From contig NZ_NPKQ01000014.1 of assembly GCF_008329525.1 (NCBI RefSeq), positions 1-64,000 on the forward strand: 64,000 nucleotides of DNA, given 5' to 3'. Source of the stretch: Tardiphaga sp. P9-11. GTDB taxonomy: Bacteria; Pseudomonadota; Alphaproteobacteria; Rhizobiales; Xanthobacteraceae. Position numbers and translations under genes: made by a program. Within the stretch, counting starts at the first letter, position 1. The number at the start of each line of letters is the position of its first letter. The notes below the pieces were generated by a model. That model was not told the origin of the DNA. It worked only from the letters and a program-made list of their open reading frames with translations, and did not search any database. This document shows positions 17,860 to 26,502 of this stretch, one piece after another.

Positions 17860-19368
17860 TTATGCGTGTTTTGCGCGGATGGCGTTTCGCCTGACCATGG
17901 CGATGATGGCGGGACCCAGCACTGCCACGACGCAAAGCGCGGACAAGGTCCCGCTGATCGGCCGGGTGACAAAGATGGATAGATCGCCACCGCTTAGAAA
18001 CAGCGTTTCGCGTAGCGATTTCTCGAAAATGGGCCCGATTACGATTCCAAGAACCAGCGGCGCGAGGTCGAAACCGATCTGCCGCAGAATCGCCCCGACC
18101 GCGCCGAATCCCACCAGCACGCAAAGATCCCAGTAGCTGCTGCGCATCGTATAGACGCCGATGAAACTGATCGCGAAGATGAAGCCGATCAGCGCATATT
18201 GCGGTACCCGCAGCAGGCGCACCCAAATGCCGACCAGCGGCAGGTTCAGCGCGAGCAATGCAATGTTTCCGATATACATCGATGCCAGCAGGCCCCACAC
18301 CACATCCGGATGCTGCGACAGCAGCAGCGGCCCCGGCTGGATTCCCTGAACGATCAGCGCGCCCAGCATCAACGCCACATTGGGCGTGAACGGGATGCCA
18401 AGCGCCAGCACTGGCACCAGCGCCGACGTCGCCACGGCATTGTTGGCAGCCTCAGGCCCGGCGAATCCCTCAACCGCCCCGCGGCCGAATTCATCGCGAT
18501 ATTTGCGAGCGATCGCCTTCTCAACGCCGTAGGACGCGAAAGTCGCGGTCAGCGATCCTGGCCCCGGTAACAGGCCGATTAGAAAACCGATGCCGGAGCC
18601 ACGCACGATCGCCGGCCATGCCCGCGACCATTCGACCCGTGTCGGAATCATGTCGCGCAGCCGCACCCTATCGGCACGAGGGAATCCATTATTAGAAGCG
18701 ACGACATGAAACAGTTCGCTCAACCCGTAAAGGCCGAGCGTGATCGGGACAAGATCGAAGCCCAGCGCGAGAGTGTTGGTGTCGAAAGTGAAACGGGTGT
18801 CACCGCCCACGGCATCGACACCGATCGTTGCCAGCGCCATTCCGATCAACAGCATCAACATATTTCGCGCCGGGTCGTTGCCGGTGATGCGCACCAGGGT
18901 CAGGCCGCCCAGCAGCGCCAACAAACAGAATTCTGGCGAGGAGAAGCGCAAGGCGACATCGGCTAGGACGGTGGTGAACAGGCTCAGCCCAATAATGCTA
19001 ATCGTGCCCGCGATGAACGAGCCGACGGCGCAGATCATCAGCGCCGCCCCTGCCCGTCCCTTGCGTGCGAATTCGTAGCCATCGATGGTGGTGACGATGG
19101 ATCCTCCCTCGCCCGGAATACGCAGGAGGATGGCCGTTGTCGATCCGCCATACATGGCGCCGTAATAAATGCCGGCCAGCATGATCAAACCGGTGACCGC
19201 GGAAAAATGCACGGTGATCGGCATGAGAATGGCCATCGCACCGAGCACGCCGAGGCCGGGCAGAACGCCAGTGGCTGTGCCGACGAGCGCACCCAACAGG
19301 GCAGCGCCGATATTGACCGGCTGAAGCGCGACGGCGAAGCCGCCGAGCATTTGGGCGAGCAGGTCCAT
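17860..19368 (-). CDS. tctA: Tripartite tricarboxylate transporter, large permease TctA
   Basis: A 502-residue inner-membrane protein with about twelve hydrophobic segments. The TctA hallmarks are visible: the N-terminal GALVGTATGVLPGLGVLGAM repeat segment (residues 25-45), YYGAMYGGSTTAILLRIPGE near 70, and the second-half FLIGLLPGPGSLTATFASY near 265. With TctB and TctC it imports carboxylates using a cation gradient and a periplasmic binding protein. Its start is 2 bp after the tctB stop. Known substrates of the family include citrate, terephthalate and other dicarboxylates. Confidence 0.92.
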   Translation of the reverse strand: MDLLAQMLGGFAVALQPVNIGAALLGALVGTATGVLPGLGVLGAMAILMPITVHFSAVTGLIMLAGIYYGAMYGGSTTAILLRIPGEGGSIVTTIDGYEFARKGRAGAALMICAVGSFIAGTISIIGLSLFTTVLADVALRFSSPEFCLLALLGGLTLVRITGNDPARNMLMLLIGMALATIGVDAVGGDTRFTFDTNTLALGFDLVPITLGLYGLSELFHVVASNNGFPRADRVRLRDMIPTRVEWSRAWPAIVRGSGIGFLIGLLPGPGSLTATFASYGVEKAIARKYRDEFGRGAVEGFAGPEAANNAVATSALVPVLALGIPFTPNVALMLGALIVQGIQPGPLLLSQHPDVVWGLLASMYIGNIALLALNLPLVGIWVRLLRVPQYALIGFIFAISFIGVYTMRSSYWDLCVLVGFGAVGAILRQIGFDLAPLVLGIVIGPIFEKSLRETLFLSGGDLSIFVTRPISGTLSALCVVAVLGPAIIAMVRRNAIRAKHA

Positions 19369-19370
19369 CG

Positions 19371-19871
19371 TCAGCCTCCGAACATGGTGGTGAACAGCGA
19401 TCCGTAAGGAAGCGAGACTTTAAGGCCGAGCGCGAACACGACCCAGAACGCGATCGGCGTCGTCACGGCAACCACGCACGCATTCTTCCATGTCGCATCG
19501 GCGAGGCGCGCCATCAGAAGCAGGAAGGCCGCCGTCGTCAGGAAGATGCCGAGAAAGGGCAACGTCACTACGAAGGCTATGCAGAGCAGAAGCGAATAAC
19601 CGACGCGCAGCGCCGCTGTGCCGCGCGGCCACGGACCGAGCTCCGCAGCCACGGGGCGATTGCGGATCGTGACATAGATGCCGAATGCCACCCAGCAAAC
19701 CGCGATTAGTGCAGGGATCGCACCGACGCCTGTCCCCAGGGGATCCCCCATCGGAAGTTGCATCGATTGGTACAGATAGCCCAGGCCCGCAGCGGTCAGG
19801 ATCAGCGACGTCAGCCGCGATCCTTTGGCCGCTGCCGGGACATCGACGTCAGTTGCTGTCGCGTCGACCAT
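19371..19871 (-). CDS. tctB: Tripartite tricarboxylate transporter, small permease TctB
   Basis: The 166-residue protein has four hydrophobic segments, the usual size and layout of TctB. It lies between tctC (7-bp gap) and tctA (2-bp gap), as in most such operons. TctB proteins are poorly conserved, so the assignment leans on position, length and topology (for example the segment LLCIAFVVTLPFLGIFLTTA near residue 95). Confidence 0.85.
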   Translation of the reverse strand: MVDATATDVDVPAAAKGSRLTSLILTAAGLGYLYQSMQLPMGDPLGTGVGAIPALIAVCWVAFGIYVTIRNRPVAAELGPWPRGTAALRVGYSLLLCIAFVVTLPFLGIFLTTAAFLLLMARLADATWKNACVVAVTTPIAFWVVFALGLKVSLPYGSLFTTMFGG

Positions 19872-19878
19872 CCGCGAC

Positions 19879-20832
19879 CTACTTTCCGGCCTGTGCAGAC
19901 GGCGCCGTGCCGCGAAAGACCTCTGTGAATTGCCGGGTCATCTCCTCGCCATCGGTGAACTTGACCTGGATGTTCTGCGCCACCAGAACAAGCCGGAAAT
20001 CGGGATCCGACACCGCCTGCTTGATGGCTTCGATCAGAACGCTTCGCCTGGCCTCCGGAATTCCCTTTGGTGCGTAGACGACATAGTCGCTGGTGGTGAC
20101 GACGTCGTAACCCAGCTCCTTGAAGGTCGGAACATTCGGATTGGTCGCCATCCGCTCCGGGCCGAACACGGCCAGCGGCCGCGCTTTGCCGACCTCGACC
20201 TGCGCTTTCAGACCCGGCCATGTGAGCGCCACGAGCTCGGTGTTCTTGCCGAGAAATGAGGCTACGCCGTCGGCGTCGCCGCTATAGGGCACGAATCTAA
20301 TATTGATATTGGCCTTCTTGGCAAAGGCGTCCCAAGTGTAGTGATTGATGCCGCCGGCGATGCTGGCGACCTTCAGCTTGCCGGGATTCTGGCGCGCATA
20401 GTTCACCACGTCGTCCAGCTTCTGCAACGGCGAATCGGCCTGAATGCAGAGGGCGTTGTAGACGATGCCGATACCGCCTAGGATATCATAGGTGCCGGGA
20501 TCTCCCCAGGACAGCCCCTTGACCGAGTGCACGGCAATGGTCATCGGACTGTTGGTCGCGACACCGATCTGGTACCCATCGGCCACGGCCGTCACTACGG
20601 CCGTCACGCCGCGCGTGCCCGCGCCGCCCGCCACATTCTCGATCGTCACCGGCTGCTTCAGCGGCTTCTCCAGCGCCCTTCCAAGCGCGCGCGCAATAGC
20701 ATCCGAGCCGCCTCCGGCGCCGTAATTGACGGTCAACGTCACTGGCTTGGTGGGAAACGGCTCATCCGCTGCGAAAGCGCACGAATTGGCGAGAGCGAAA
20801 CTAGCGAAGGCGATTCCTGCAATACTGCGCAT
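19879..20832 (-). CDS. tctC: Tripartite tricarboxylate transporter binding protein TctC
   Basis: A 317-residue periplasmic binding protein of the TctC/Bug family. A signal peptide occupies about residues 1-21 (cleavage near AFA-AD). The Bug hallmarks are present: PVTLTVNYGAGGGSDAIAR near 30 and the ligand loop ...VASIAGGINHYT... near 155. It is the first gene of a unit that continues into tctB, tctA, a CoA ligase and probably a thiolase and FadB-like gene. Its promoter, at 20953-20981, carries a MarR-type operator and is divergent from a MarR gene. Confidence 0.9.
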   Translation of the reverse strand: MRSIAGIAFASFALANSCAFAADEPFPTKPVTLTVNYGAGGGSDAIARALGRALEKPLKQPVTIENVAGGAGTRGVTAVVTAVADGYQIGVATNSPMTIAVHSVKGLSWGDPGTYDILGGIGIVYNALCIQADSPLQKLDDVVNYARQNPGKLKVASIAGGINHYTWDAFAKKANINIRFVPYSGDADGVASFLGKNTELVALTWPGLKAQVEVGKARPLAVFGPERMATNPNVPTFKELGYDVVTTSDYVVYAPKGIPEARRSVLIEAIKQAVSDPDFRLVLVAQNIQVKFTDGEEMTRQFTEVFRGTAPSAQAGK

Positions 20833-20952
20833 CGTGAGCTACCCCGTCGAGTGACCAAATAGAAATCGACGGTCGGGCACATCCCGATGCTTCGGACTCC
20901 GAGCCCATGATCTGCCCGGGCAAGACGCTTCCGCCGACTTTTATCAAACACA

Positions 20953-21039
20953 ATGATATTTCGACTATCACTCGTATGCAAGCACAAAACTTGTTCGCAA
21001 GCGCACAACTTGCAAGCAAGCAAATGAATGGGATAAAAC
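20953..21039. promoter_or_regulatory. Divergent promoters with three phased MarR-type operators
   Basis: Three palindromes of the form CTYG-N4-CAAG start at 20971, 20990 and 21009, exactly 19 bp apart. The left one (CTCGTATGCAAG) overlaps the -35 TTGCAT (20981-20976) of a minus-strand promoter whose -10 TATCAT (20958-20953) is 17 bp away and which would drive tctC. The right one (CTTGCAAGCAAG) overlaps a plus-strand -35 TTGCAA (21010-21015), with a plausible -10 TAAAAC at 21034-21039, which would drive the MarR gene. This is a mirrored layout suited to autorepression plus repression of the transporter unit. Confidence 0.75.
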
Positions 21040-21102
21040 ATTCATCCCGGTTGTCAGGTTTCGAGACGCTTGCAGCCTTCGTACGACAAGCGCGAGAACC
21101 CG

Positions 21103-21576
21103 ATGACCATCGCTTCCACGAAGAGAGCAAATACTGCCAGCGTTGCTCCACAGCCGGAGCCGTCATATGCGCTCGACGATCAACCCGGTTTTCTCCTGCG
21201 CGTGGCGCTAAAAGCCCATACGACGGTATTCGCCGGAAATATGATCGACGGTCTCACCGCGCCGCAATTCTCGACGCTGGCTAAGCTCAAAGAAGTCGGG
21301 CCGTGCTCGCAAAACTATCTCGGGCGCCTGATCCACTATGATTCCGCAACCATCACCGGGGTTGTCAACCGACTGAAGATTCGCGGTCTGATCGAAAGCA
21401 TCGTTGATCCGCTTGATCGCCGCCGCGTCGCTGTCGACCTGACGGAGAGTGGCCGGGCCATCGCCGACGATGCCATCGCCGCCGTCAAGAAGATATCGCA
21501 GGAAACATTCTCGCCGCTGTCTGCGAGCGAGCATGCGACGCTGACCGCGCTGCTAAAGAAAGTGATCCTGCGATAG
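21103..21576 (+). CDS. MarR-family regulator, NicR/BpsR-like
   Basis: A 157-residue winged-helix regulator. The core runs from YALDDQPGFLLRVALKAH (near residue 33) through GPCSQNYLGRLIHYDSATITG, the helix-turn-helix with recognition helix (about 72-92), to the wing DPLDRRRVAVDLT. It resembles NicR and BpsR, MarR repressors of nicotinate catabolism that respond to 6-hydroxynicotinate (recalled from the family, not checked). The start at 21103 is chosen over 21070 because it better fits family length. It is divergent from tctC and is followed by a thioesterase gene. A close paralogue lies at 30878-31345, with nearly the same recognition region, so the two may bind each other's sites. Confidence 0.85.
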   Translation: MTIASTKRANTASVAPQPEPSYALDDQPGFLLRVALKAHTTVFAGNMIDGLTAPQFSTLAKLKEVGPCSQNYLGRLIHYDSATITGVVNRLKIRGLIESIVDPLDRRRVAVDLTESGRAIADDAIAAVKKISQETFSPLSASEHATLTALLKKVILR

Positions 21577-21618
21577 CCCCGCGATTTTCTTTTTCCTTTC
21601 TGACAGGCCAAAGCCGCG

Positions 21619-22041
21619 ATGCCCGCCCATTCGATGCAGCTCACTGCCGATGAACTCCAAAGCCGTCTGTCCCGCAATCACCTTGCGAACTGGATGGGCT
21701 TGAGGGTCGTCCACGCCGCCGCCGGACAAATCCGGCTGTCATCGCCCTGGCGGGACGAATTCATCTCCAATCCCGACCATCGCTTCGCCCATGGCGGCAT
21801 CCTGGCCACCCTGCTCGATACCGCGGGATCGTATGCGGTCGCTACCCTGCTCGGCAGGCCGGCGCAGACCATCGATATGCGGGTCGATTTTTTGCGGCCG
21901 GGCTTCGAATCGGAACTGATGACGGACGCCAACGTGCTTCATTTCGGGCGCACCGTGGCCAGCGTCGACGCGTCCGTTTTTAATCGGGAGAATCGTTTGC
22001 TGGCGACGGGCCGGATGGTCTTTCTGACATCCGGTCGATAG
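21619..22041 (+). CDS. PaaI-family hotdog-fold thioesterase
   Basis: The 140-residue protein has the single hotdog domain of the PaaI/YdiI group, with the motif HRFAHGGILATLLDTAGSYA (residues about 54-73) that holds the catalytic acidic residue and helix, and a conserved second strand around DMRVDFLRPG. Such enzymes hydrolyse acyl- or aryl-CoA esters. It starts 42 bp after the MarR gene on the same strand, so it is probably coregulated with tctC and the beta-oxidation unit. A role in releasing a free acid from the last CoA ester, for the ring-degrading enzymes next door, is inference. Confidence 0.82.
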   Translation: MPAHSMQLTADELQSRLSRNHLANWMGLRVVHAAAGQIRLSSPWRDEFISNPDHRFAHGGILATLLDTAGSYAVATLLGRPAQTIDMRVDFLRPGFESELMTDANVLHFGRTVASVDASVFNRENRLLATGRMVFLTSGR

Positions 22042-22159
22042 CCGGCGGCCGACAAAGGCAGCCCTCGCCCGACGTCTGCGCCTGCAGCGTTGTCGCCGCC
22101 GCGATCCTTAGGAGCGCAACACCGAAGCGGCATCCGCCCATGACCATCGCCGCTGTGAA

Positions 22160-22470
22160 ATCCCTTGGCCGACAGGCCGGCCGAGAGTCTCTGGCAATAG
22201 CATCGACGCGATGACGAGGACGGCTGCGGCCAGCAATGCGATGGCGACCATGCCGCCGAGTCCGCCCCCGCCGAAGCACCGGCTTTGCTTTTCCAGATCT
22301 CGTTCAATTCCATGCCGATGCTGTAAGCGCGCGCGTGCCGGTGATCAGCCGCAGCACCGCGAGCGATCAATAATTCCATGCAAAGGCGGTCACCAGAGCG
22401 GCCACGGAAAACAGAAGTCGAGGATGTGTCCCAGCATGGCCGAAATCATGATCGCGTAGTGCTGGTTCGC
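22160..22470 (-). pseudogene. Decayed MFS transporter, internally deleted
   Basis: The minus strand reads pieces of a major facilitator transporter in order but in different frames and with stops. NQHYAIMISAMLGHILDF (about 22470-22410) looks like the first membrane helix. LFSVAALVTAFAWNY, a stop, then SLAVLRLITGT (about 22415-22330) looks like helices 3-4 with the LRxxTG motif. GLGGMVAIALLAAAVLV and MLLPETLGRP (about 22265-22170) match a last helix and the usual PET-G-P tail. Most of the roughly 430-residue protein is missing. It lies directly downstream of nicX, where nicotinate operons often carry an MFS importer (nicT), so a lost importer is plausible. The flanking 22042-22159 and 22471-22585 show nothing else. 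Confidence 0.55.
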
Positions 22471-22585
22471 GGTTTAATTGTTCGATGGAAAAGACCGATG
22501 CGGACATCTGGCAATCTGGCTGAAAGTCGGAGGGCTCGGACGGGCTTCGATCGCGCGAAGCCCGCCGAATGATTGTAGCTGCCGC

Positions 22586-23638
22586 CTATCTGCCCGGGGC
22601 TCTCAGCTCCTTGTAGGCAAACTCGCCCTTGTCCAGGATATGGATGTCGTCCAGCCACAGGCTGCAGCCGCGCAGCGGAATGTCGAGATGGCACGGCGTG
22701 TCGTTGGTGCCACCGAGCTCCACGTTCGGGCCGGTGGAGAACAGCACGTTTCCATAGAACGAAAGCGCGTTCATGATGTGCTCCTCGGACAATTGCTGCG
22801 AGGCGGCGATGTGATGCCATTGCGCGCGCTCGTTGGAGCCCCAGCCGATATGGGCGATCGCCCAGCCGCGCGGATCGCCGAAGCTGTCGATATAGTTCTT
22901 GATCAGGAGCGCATCGGTGCCCTCGCCCTGGATATCGACGATGAACCCGTCCTTCACCGTCAGCGTGACCGGCGACTGGATGTAGCGCTTGAAGGCGCAG
23001 AGGATATCGCCCGGCATCAGCACCACGGTGCCGTTGACATCGCCATCGGTCGCCTGCGTGAAGGCGAAGCCGGAAGGGAAGTGATCCCAGCGGCCGGGCT
23101 CGTCGGTATAGCCATATTCGGAAATCACCGGATATTGCTTCAGCCCATAGGTCACATCTGTTCCGCCCGGCGAGGTGATGCGCATCTTACTGGCCGACTG
23201 CAGCAGCTTGCGCGACAGTTCGGTGCGGCGGCGCAGGTCCTCGGTCGGAAACATCTTCTTGAGAATGTGGAACGGCTCCATCACGCGCAGGATGCGCGCA
23301 CCGGCCTCTTGGATTTCGGCCTGTTCTTTGGAGAACAACAGACCGAGCAGATCGATCACCATATCGGCGCGCTTCAGCGTATCGATGGCTAGCTGAATGC
23401 CCGTCAGCGCGTGGCGGCCTTGCAGGCCGGCGACCTTGCCCTGACCGTATTTCGGCACGTTGATATGAAAGGTCGTGGCACCCAGGCTCTGGGCAGCCAG
23501 CATGAAGGCCTGGGCGTATTCCGGCTGATCCTCGCCGCCGCTGAGTACGACGACGACTTCGCCCTTCCTGACCTTGCAGAGTTCGAGCTCGGTCTTGAAC
23601 AGATCGAGCATCTCGACATCGACGCGTTGCCTGGGCAT
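22586..23638 (-). CDS. nicX: 2,5-dihydroxypyridine 5,6-dioxygenase (NicX)
   Basis: The 350-residue product matches NicX of Pseudomonas putida in length and in signature segments: EYGYTDEPGRWDHFPSGF near residue 175, IAHIGWG near 262, and LFSTGPNVELGG followed by TPCHLDIPLRG near 300-322. The mononuclear Fe(II) ligands of NicX correspond to H263, H317 and D319 here. The enzyme opens the ring of 2,5-dihydroxypyridine to N-formylmaleamate using oxygen. It starts 15 bp after nicD and is the last intact gene of the operon. The family also contains leucyl-aminopeptidase-like (M29) proteins, but the HIGWG and CHLDIPLR motifs favour the dioxygenase. Confidence 0.88.
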   Translation of the reverse strand: MPRQRVDVEMLDLFKTELELCKVRKGEVVVVLSGGEDQPEYAQAFMLAAQSLGATTFHINVPKYGQGKVAGLQGRHALTGIQLAIDTLKRADMVIDLLGLLFSKEQAEIQEAGARILRVMEPFHILKKMFPTEDLRRRTELSRKLLQSASKMRITSPGGTDVTYGLKQYPVISEYGYTDEPGRWDHFPSGFAFTQATDGDVNGTVVLMPGDILCAFKRYIQSPVTLTVKDGFIVDIQGEGTDALLIKNYIDSFGDPRGWAIAHIGWGSNERAQWHHIAASQQLSEEHIMNALSFYGNVLFSTGPNVELGGTNDTPCHLDIPLRGCSLWLDDIHILDKGEFAYKELRAPGR

Positions 23639-23653
23639 TGTGACAGACTCCTG

Positions 23654-24505
23654 TTAGCGATAGGTGGAATGATCGGCTTGCTGGGAACGTGGCGGCGCAA
23701 GAATGTCCTCGACGATGGCGAGGAATCCTTCGGTATCGTCGATCTGCATCTGGTGACTGGCGCCTTCGAGGCGCCGGATCGCAATGGAAGGCAGCAGTCG
23801 CTGGATTTCGGCTTCATCCTCACCCCGAATGACGCCGCCTTTGCCCGCGACGATCAATGTGGCAGCGACGGCGATCTTGCCGAGATCGAAGTGAACGTCG
23901 TCGTGATGGAAACCCTTGTGGCTCTCCGTCAAGGCGCGCTCGTCGCAGGTATGCATCCACTCGGCACGCATCTTGATGTGCTGCTCTGGCCAATTCGGAG
24001 CATCCGGGCCGCGCAGGGCCGCTTCAACATCGCCGCGCTGCGCGCTGTGCAGCAGTCTGATCAGCGGTTCGATCGGGATCGGATAGGCGCGACGACCTGG
24101 ACCCGAAACGGGCGGATCCACCATGATCAAACGCTCGATGGAGGCCGGCCGCCAGCGCGACGCGCGAATGCCGATGCGCGCCCCCATGGAGTGACCGAGG
24201 ATCGTGTATCTCGTGATGCCGAGCGCCTCGGCGAATGCGAGGAGGTCGGACGCGCAGGCATCGAGCGAGTAGTTGAGATGCCGACCGCTTTCGGACAGGC
24301 CGCGGCCGCGAACATCAAGAACAAAGATATCGCGTCCGACGCAAAGGCGTTCGGCGACGAAAGCCCATTGCGCCGCCGTGGTCGAGATTCCCGGAACGAT
24401 GATCAACACCGGTCCGCTTCCACCGAATCTCAGATAATGCTGTCGGATGCCGTTGGCGCGCACATGGGCGCCGTAGAGCAATTTCGAGGGCCCGGTGCCG
24501 GTCAC
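23654..24505 (-). CDS. nicD: N-formylmaleamate deformylase (NicD)
   Basis: A 283-residue alpha/beta hydrolase closely resembling NicD: ANGIRQHYLRFGG near residue 17, LDVRGRGLSESG near 63, and VDPPVSGPGRRAYP near 129. The catalytic triad reads as S106 (GHSMG), D130 and H251. It hydrolyses N-formylmaleamate to maleamate and formate, the step after NicX. Its start overlaps the nicF stop by 4 bp (ATGA), indicating coupling. The protein is some 15 residues longer than the P. putida enzyme, mostly at the ends. Confidence 0.88.
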   Translation of the reverse strand: MTGTGPSKLLYGAHVRANGIRQHYLRFGGSGPVLIIVPGISTTAAQWAFVAERLCVGRDIFVLDVRGRGLSESGRHLNYSLDACASDLLAFAEALGITRYTILGHSMGARIGIRASRWRPASIERLIMVDPPVSGPGRRAYPIPIEPLIRLLHSAQRGDVEAALRGPDAPNWPEQHIKMRAEWMHTCDERALTESHKGFHHDDVHFDLGKIAVAATLIVAGKGGVIRGEDEAEIQRLLPSIAIRRLEGASHQMQIDDTEGFLAIVEDILAPPRSQQADHSTYR

Positions 24506-25203
24506 GGTGCGCGCTCCGCCGACAATGTCCGAAGCTTGTCGATGACGGCGTGCGTGGGCAGAATGTCGGCATATTTGCTGGCGATGTCGAACAGGTTGAC
24601 GGCATGCGAGGTCGGGGACCGATCATACACCGCGTCGCTCGGAACGATGGATTTGAAGTTCAAGGCGCAGGCATCAACGACCGATGCGCGAACGCAGCCG
24701 CTGGTGGTGCAGCCCGTGACGACGAGCGAATCCACGCCGCCGCCGATCAGATAGGTCGCCAACGGCGTACCGAAGAAGGCGCTTGCCTGAGTCTTCGGCA
24801 GCAGCAATTCGCCGGGCTGCGGGGCAACTTCCTTGACAAAATCATAACCCGCTGCAGGGATCCGCATGATGCCCGGAATCTTGGTGGCGAACGCGCCGTG
24901 GTCCTGGGCGACCTTGCGGGCGACGTGCGGGAAGATCACCGGCCACCTGTTCTCGCGAAACACGCTCACGAGATTGGCGATATGCGGAATGGCATTCCAC
25001 CCGGCGTCGCCACAACTGGTCGGATACTGCTTCACCGCCTCGCGGATCGGCATCGGCCGGTCGCCGACCGAACGATATTGAACGTCAATGACGAGGAGTG
25101 CCGGCCGCTTGCCGAAGCCGGCCGCGCCGCCGAGCCCGGCCATCGCATAGGTCTCGCGCTCCTCCAATGGAATAACGTCGTCCCAAGGCTGCTTGATGGT
25201 CAC
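24502..25203 (-). CDS. nicF: Maleamate amidohydrolase (NicF-like isochorismatase fold)
   Basis: This 233-residue cysteine hydrolase belongs to the isochorismatase/N-carbamoylsarcosine amidase family. The triad is visible as D40 (LLVIDVQ), K137 (LLPKTQAS) and C170 in TGCTTSGCVRAS. In the nicotinate pathway NicF deaminates maleamate to maleate. The position between the NicC-like monooxygenase (22-bp gap) and nicD (4-bp overlap) supports this. The N-terminal 25 residues (QPWDDVIPLEERE) match carbamoylsarcosine-amidase relatives more than the shorter P. putida NicF, so another amide substrate is not excluded. Confidence 0.82.
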   Translation of the reverse strand: MTIKQPWDDVIPLEERETYAMAGLGGAAGFGKRPALLVIDVQYRSVGDRPMPIREAVKQYPTSCGDAGWNAIPHIANLVSVFRENRWPVIFPHVARKVAQDHGAFATKIPGIMRIPAAGYDFVKEVAPQPGELLLPKTQASAFFGTPLATYLIGGGVDSLVVTGCTTSGCVRASVVDACALNFKSIVPSDAVYDRSPTSHAVNLFDIASKYADILPTHAVIDKLRTLSAERAP

Positions 25204-25225
25204 GACTACACTCCTGTCTTTGATG

Positions 25226-26437
25226 TCACCGAAGCGGCACGGTGGTCGCGTCGTATTGGTAGATCCAGTCGAAGCGCGCCTTGGACGCGACCGGTGACCA
25301 CTGCGTCTTGATGTAGTCGTCCGCGGTCTCGACCGTGCCGAGCGCCTTGTTGTGGAAGATCGGCAGCATGCCGATCGCCGACTCCACCACCTTGCCGGTG
25401 CGATCGAGCCGCAGCCCCTGATAGGTTTGGAACGCCCTGGCCAAATCGTTGGGCTGCTCGTCGAGGCAGCGCGCCAGCACGGCGGCGTCCTCCAGCGCCA
25501 TGTTCACGCCCTGCCCGAGATAGGGCGGCATCGAGTGACAGGCGTCGCCCAGCAAGGTGACGCGGCCCTGCGACCAAGTCTTGAGCGGCGGCCGCACGAA
25601 CAGGCCCCATTTGTTCAGCGTATCGACGTTCTCGACCAGCGCGATGATGTCGGAATGCCAGCCGACGAAATCGCGGAGACACTCCTCGATCGATCCTTTC
25701 TCGGACCAAGATTCCAGCTGCCAGTCGGCGCGGTCGACCTGTCCCGAAAAAGTCATCAGCATGGTGTCCTGCCACAGCACCGGATAGGCGGTGACATGCG
25801 CGGTCGGCCCAATCCAGGTCGACACCACATGCTCTCGCTGGTGCGGCGCCAGCCGATCGACCGGCACCAGACCGCGCCAGGCGATGACATTGGTGTACTT
25901 GCTCGCGAGCTGACCCATGATCCCGGTCCGGACCTTGGAATGGGCGCCGTCGGCCCCGATCAGCGCGCGGCCTTCGACCTCGGCACCGTCGGCGAGGGTC
26001 GCTCGGACGCCGCCATCGGTCTGGCTGAATCCGACGACATGGGCGTTCAGATGAATGGCGCCCGGCTTCAGTTTGCGGACGCCGTCCGTCAGAAGCTTGA
26101 GGAGATGCGCACGGAGCAGAAGGTAAGGCTGATTGCCGGCAACATCCATCGCACGGTTATAAAGCGGCCAGCTTTGGCCAGTGCTCCACAGACGGATGTC
26201 GCGCCGTTCGGCCGCGATACAGCTCTGCTCGACCTGCTCGGTCAGGCCGAGATCGTTGAGAACGCGCACGCCATTCATGGAAATCCACAGGCCAGCGCCG
26301 ACCTCGCGCAGTTCGGGTGCCTGCTCGAACACGTCGCAATCGATGCCGCGACGCAGCAGCGACAGGGCCATCGCGAGGCCGCCGATCCCGGCGCCGGCGA
26401 TGAGAATGCTCGACTTGCCGACTTGTTCAGTATTCAT
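25226..26437 (-). CDS. nicC: FAD-dependent monooxygenase, NicC / salicylate hydroxylase-like
   Basis: A 403-residue single-component flavoprotein hydroxylase. The FAD-binding GAGIGGLAMAL motif is at residues 15-25, the DG motif (GADGAHSKVR) near 160 and GDACHSMPPYLGQGVNMALEDA near 290. The start at 26437 has a GGAG element 8 bp upstream; the frame is open to 27085, but that part only mirrors the genes behind it. In this operon it should convert 6-hydroxynicotinate, or a related 2-hydroxypyridine carboxylate, to 2,5-dihydroxypyridine with decarboxylation, the NicC step. By sequence alone salicylate-type hydroxylation is equally possible; the operon decides the call. Confidence 0.78.
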   Translation of the reverse strand: MNTEQVGKSSILIAGAGIGGLAMALSLLRRGIDCDVFEQAPELREVGAGLWISMNGVRVLNDLGLTEQVEQSCIAAERRDIRLWSTGQSWPLYNRAMDVAGNQPYLLLRAHLLKLLTDGVRKLKPGAIHLNAHVVGFSQTDGGVRATLADGAEVEGRALIGADGAHSKVRTGIMGQLASKYTNVIAWRGLVPVDRLAPHQREHVVSTWIGPTAHVTAYPVLWQDTMLMTFSGQVDRADWQLESWSEKGSIEECLRDFVGWHSDIIALVENVDTLNKWGLFVRPPLKTWSQGRVTLLGDACHSMPPYLGQGVNMALEDAAVLARCLDEQPNDLARAFQTYQGLRLDRTGKVVESAIGMLPIFHNKALGTVETADDYIKTQWSPVASKARFDWIYQYDATTVPLR

Positions 26438-26502
26438 GATATCTCCGGACAAAAGATGTGCTGGGGCACGATGGTTCAGGCGGCGTCTTCCGAAACATGC
26501 TG

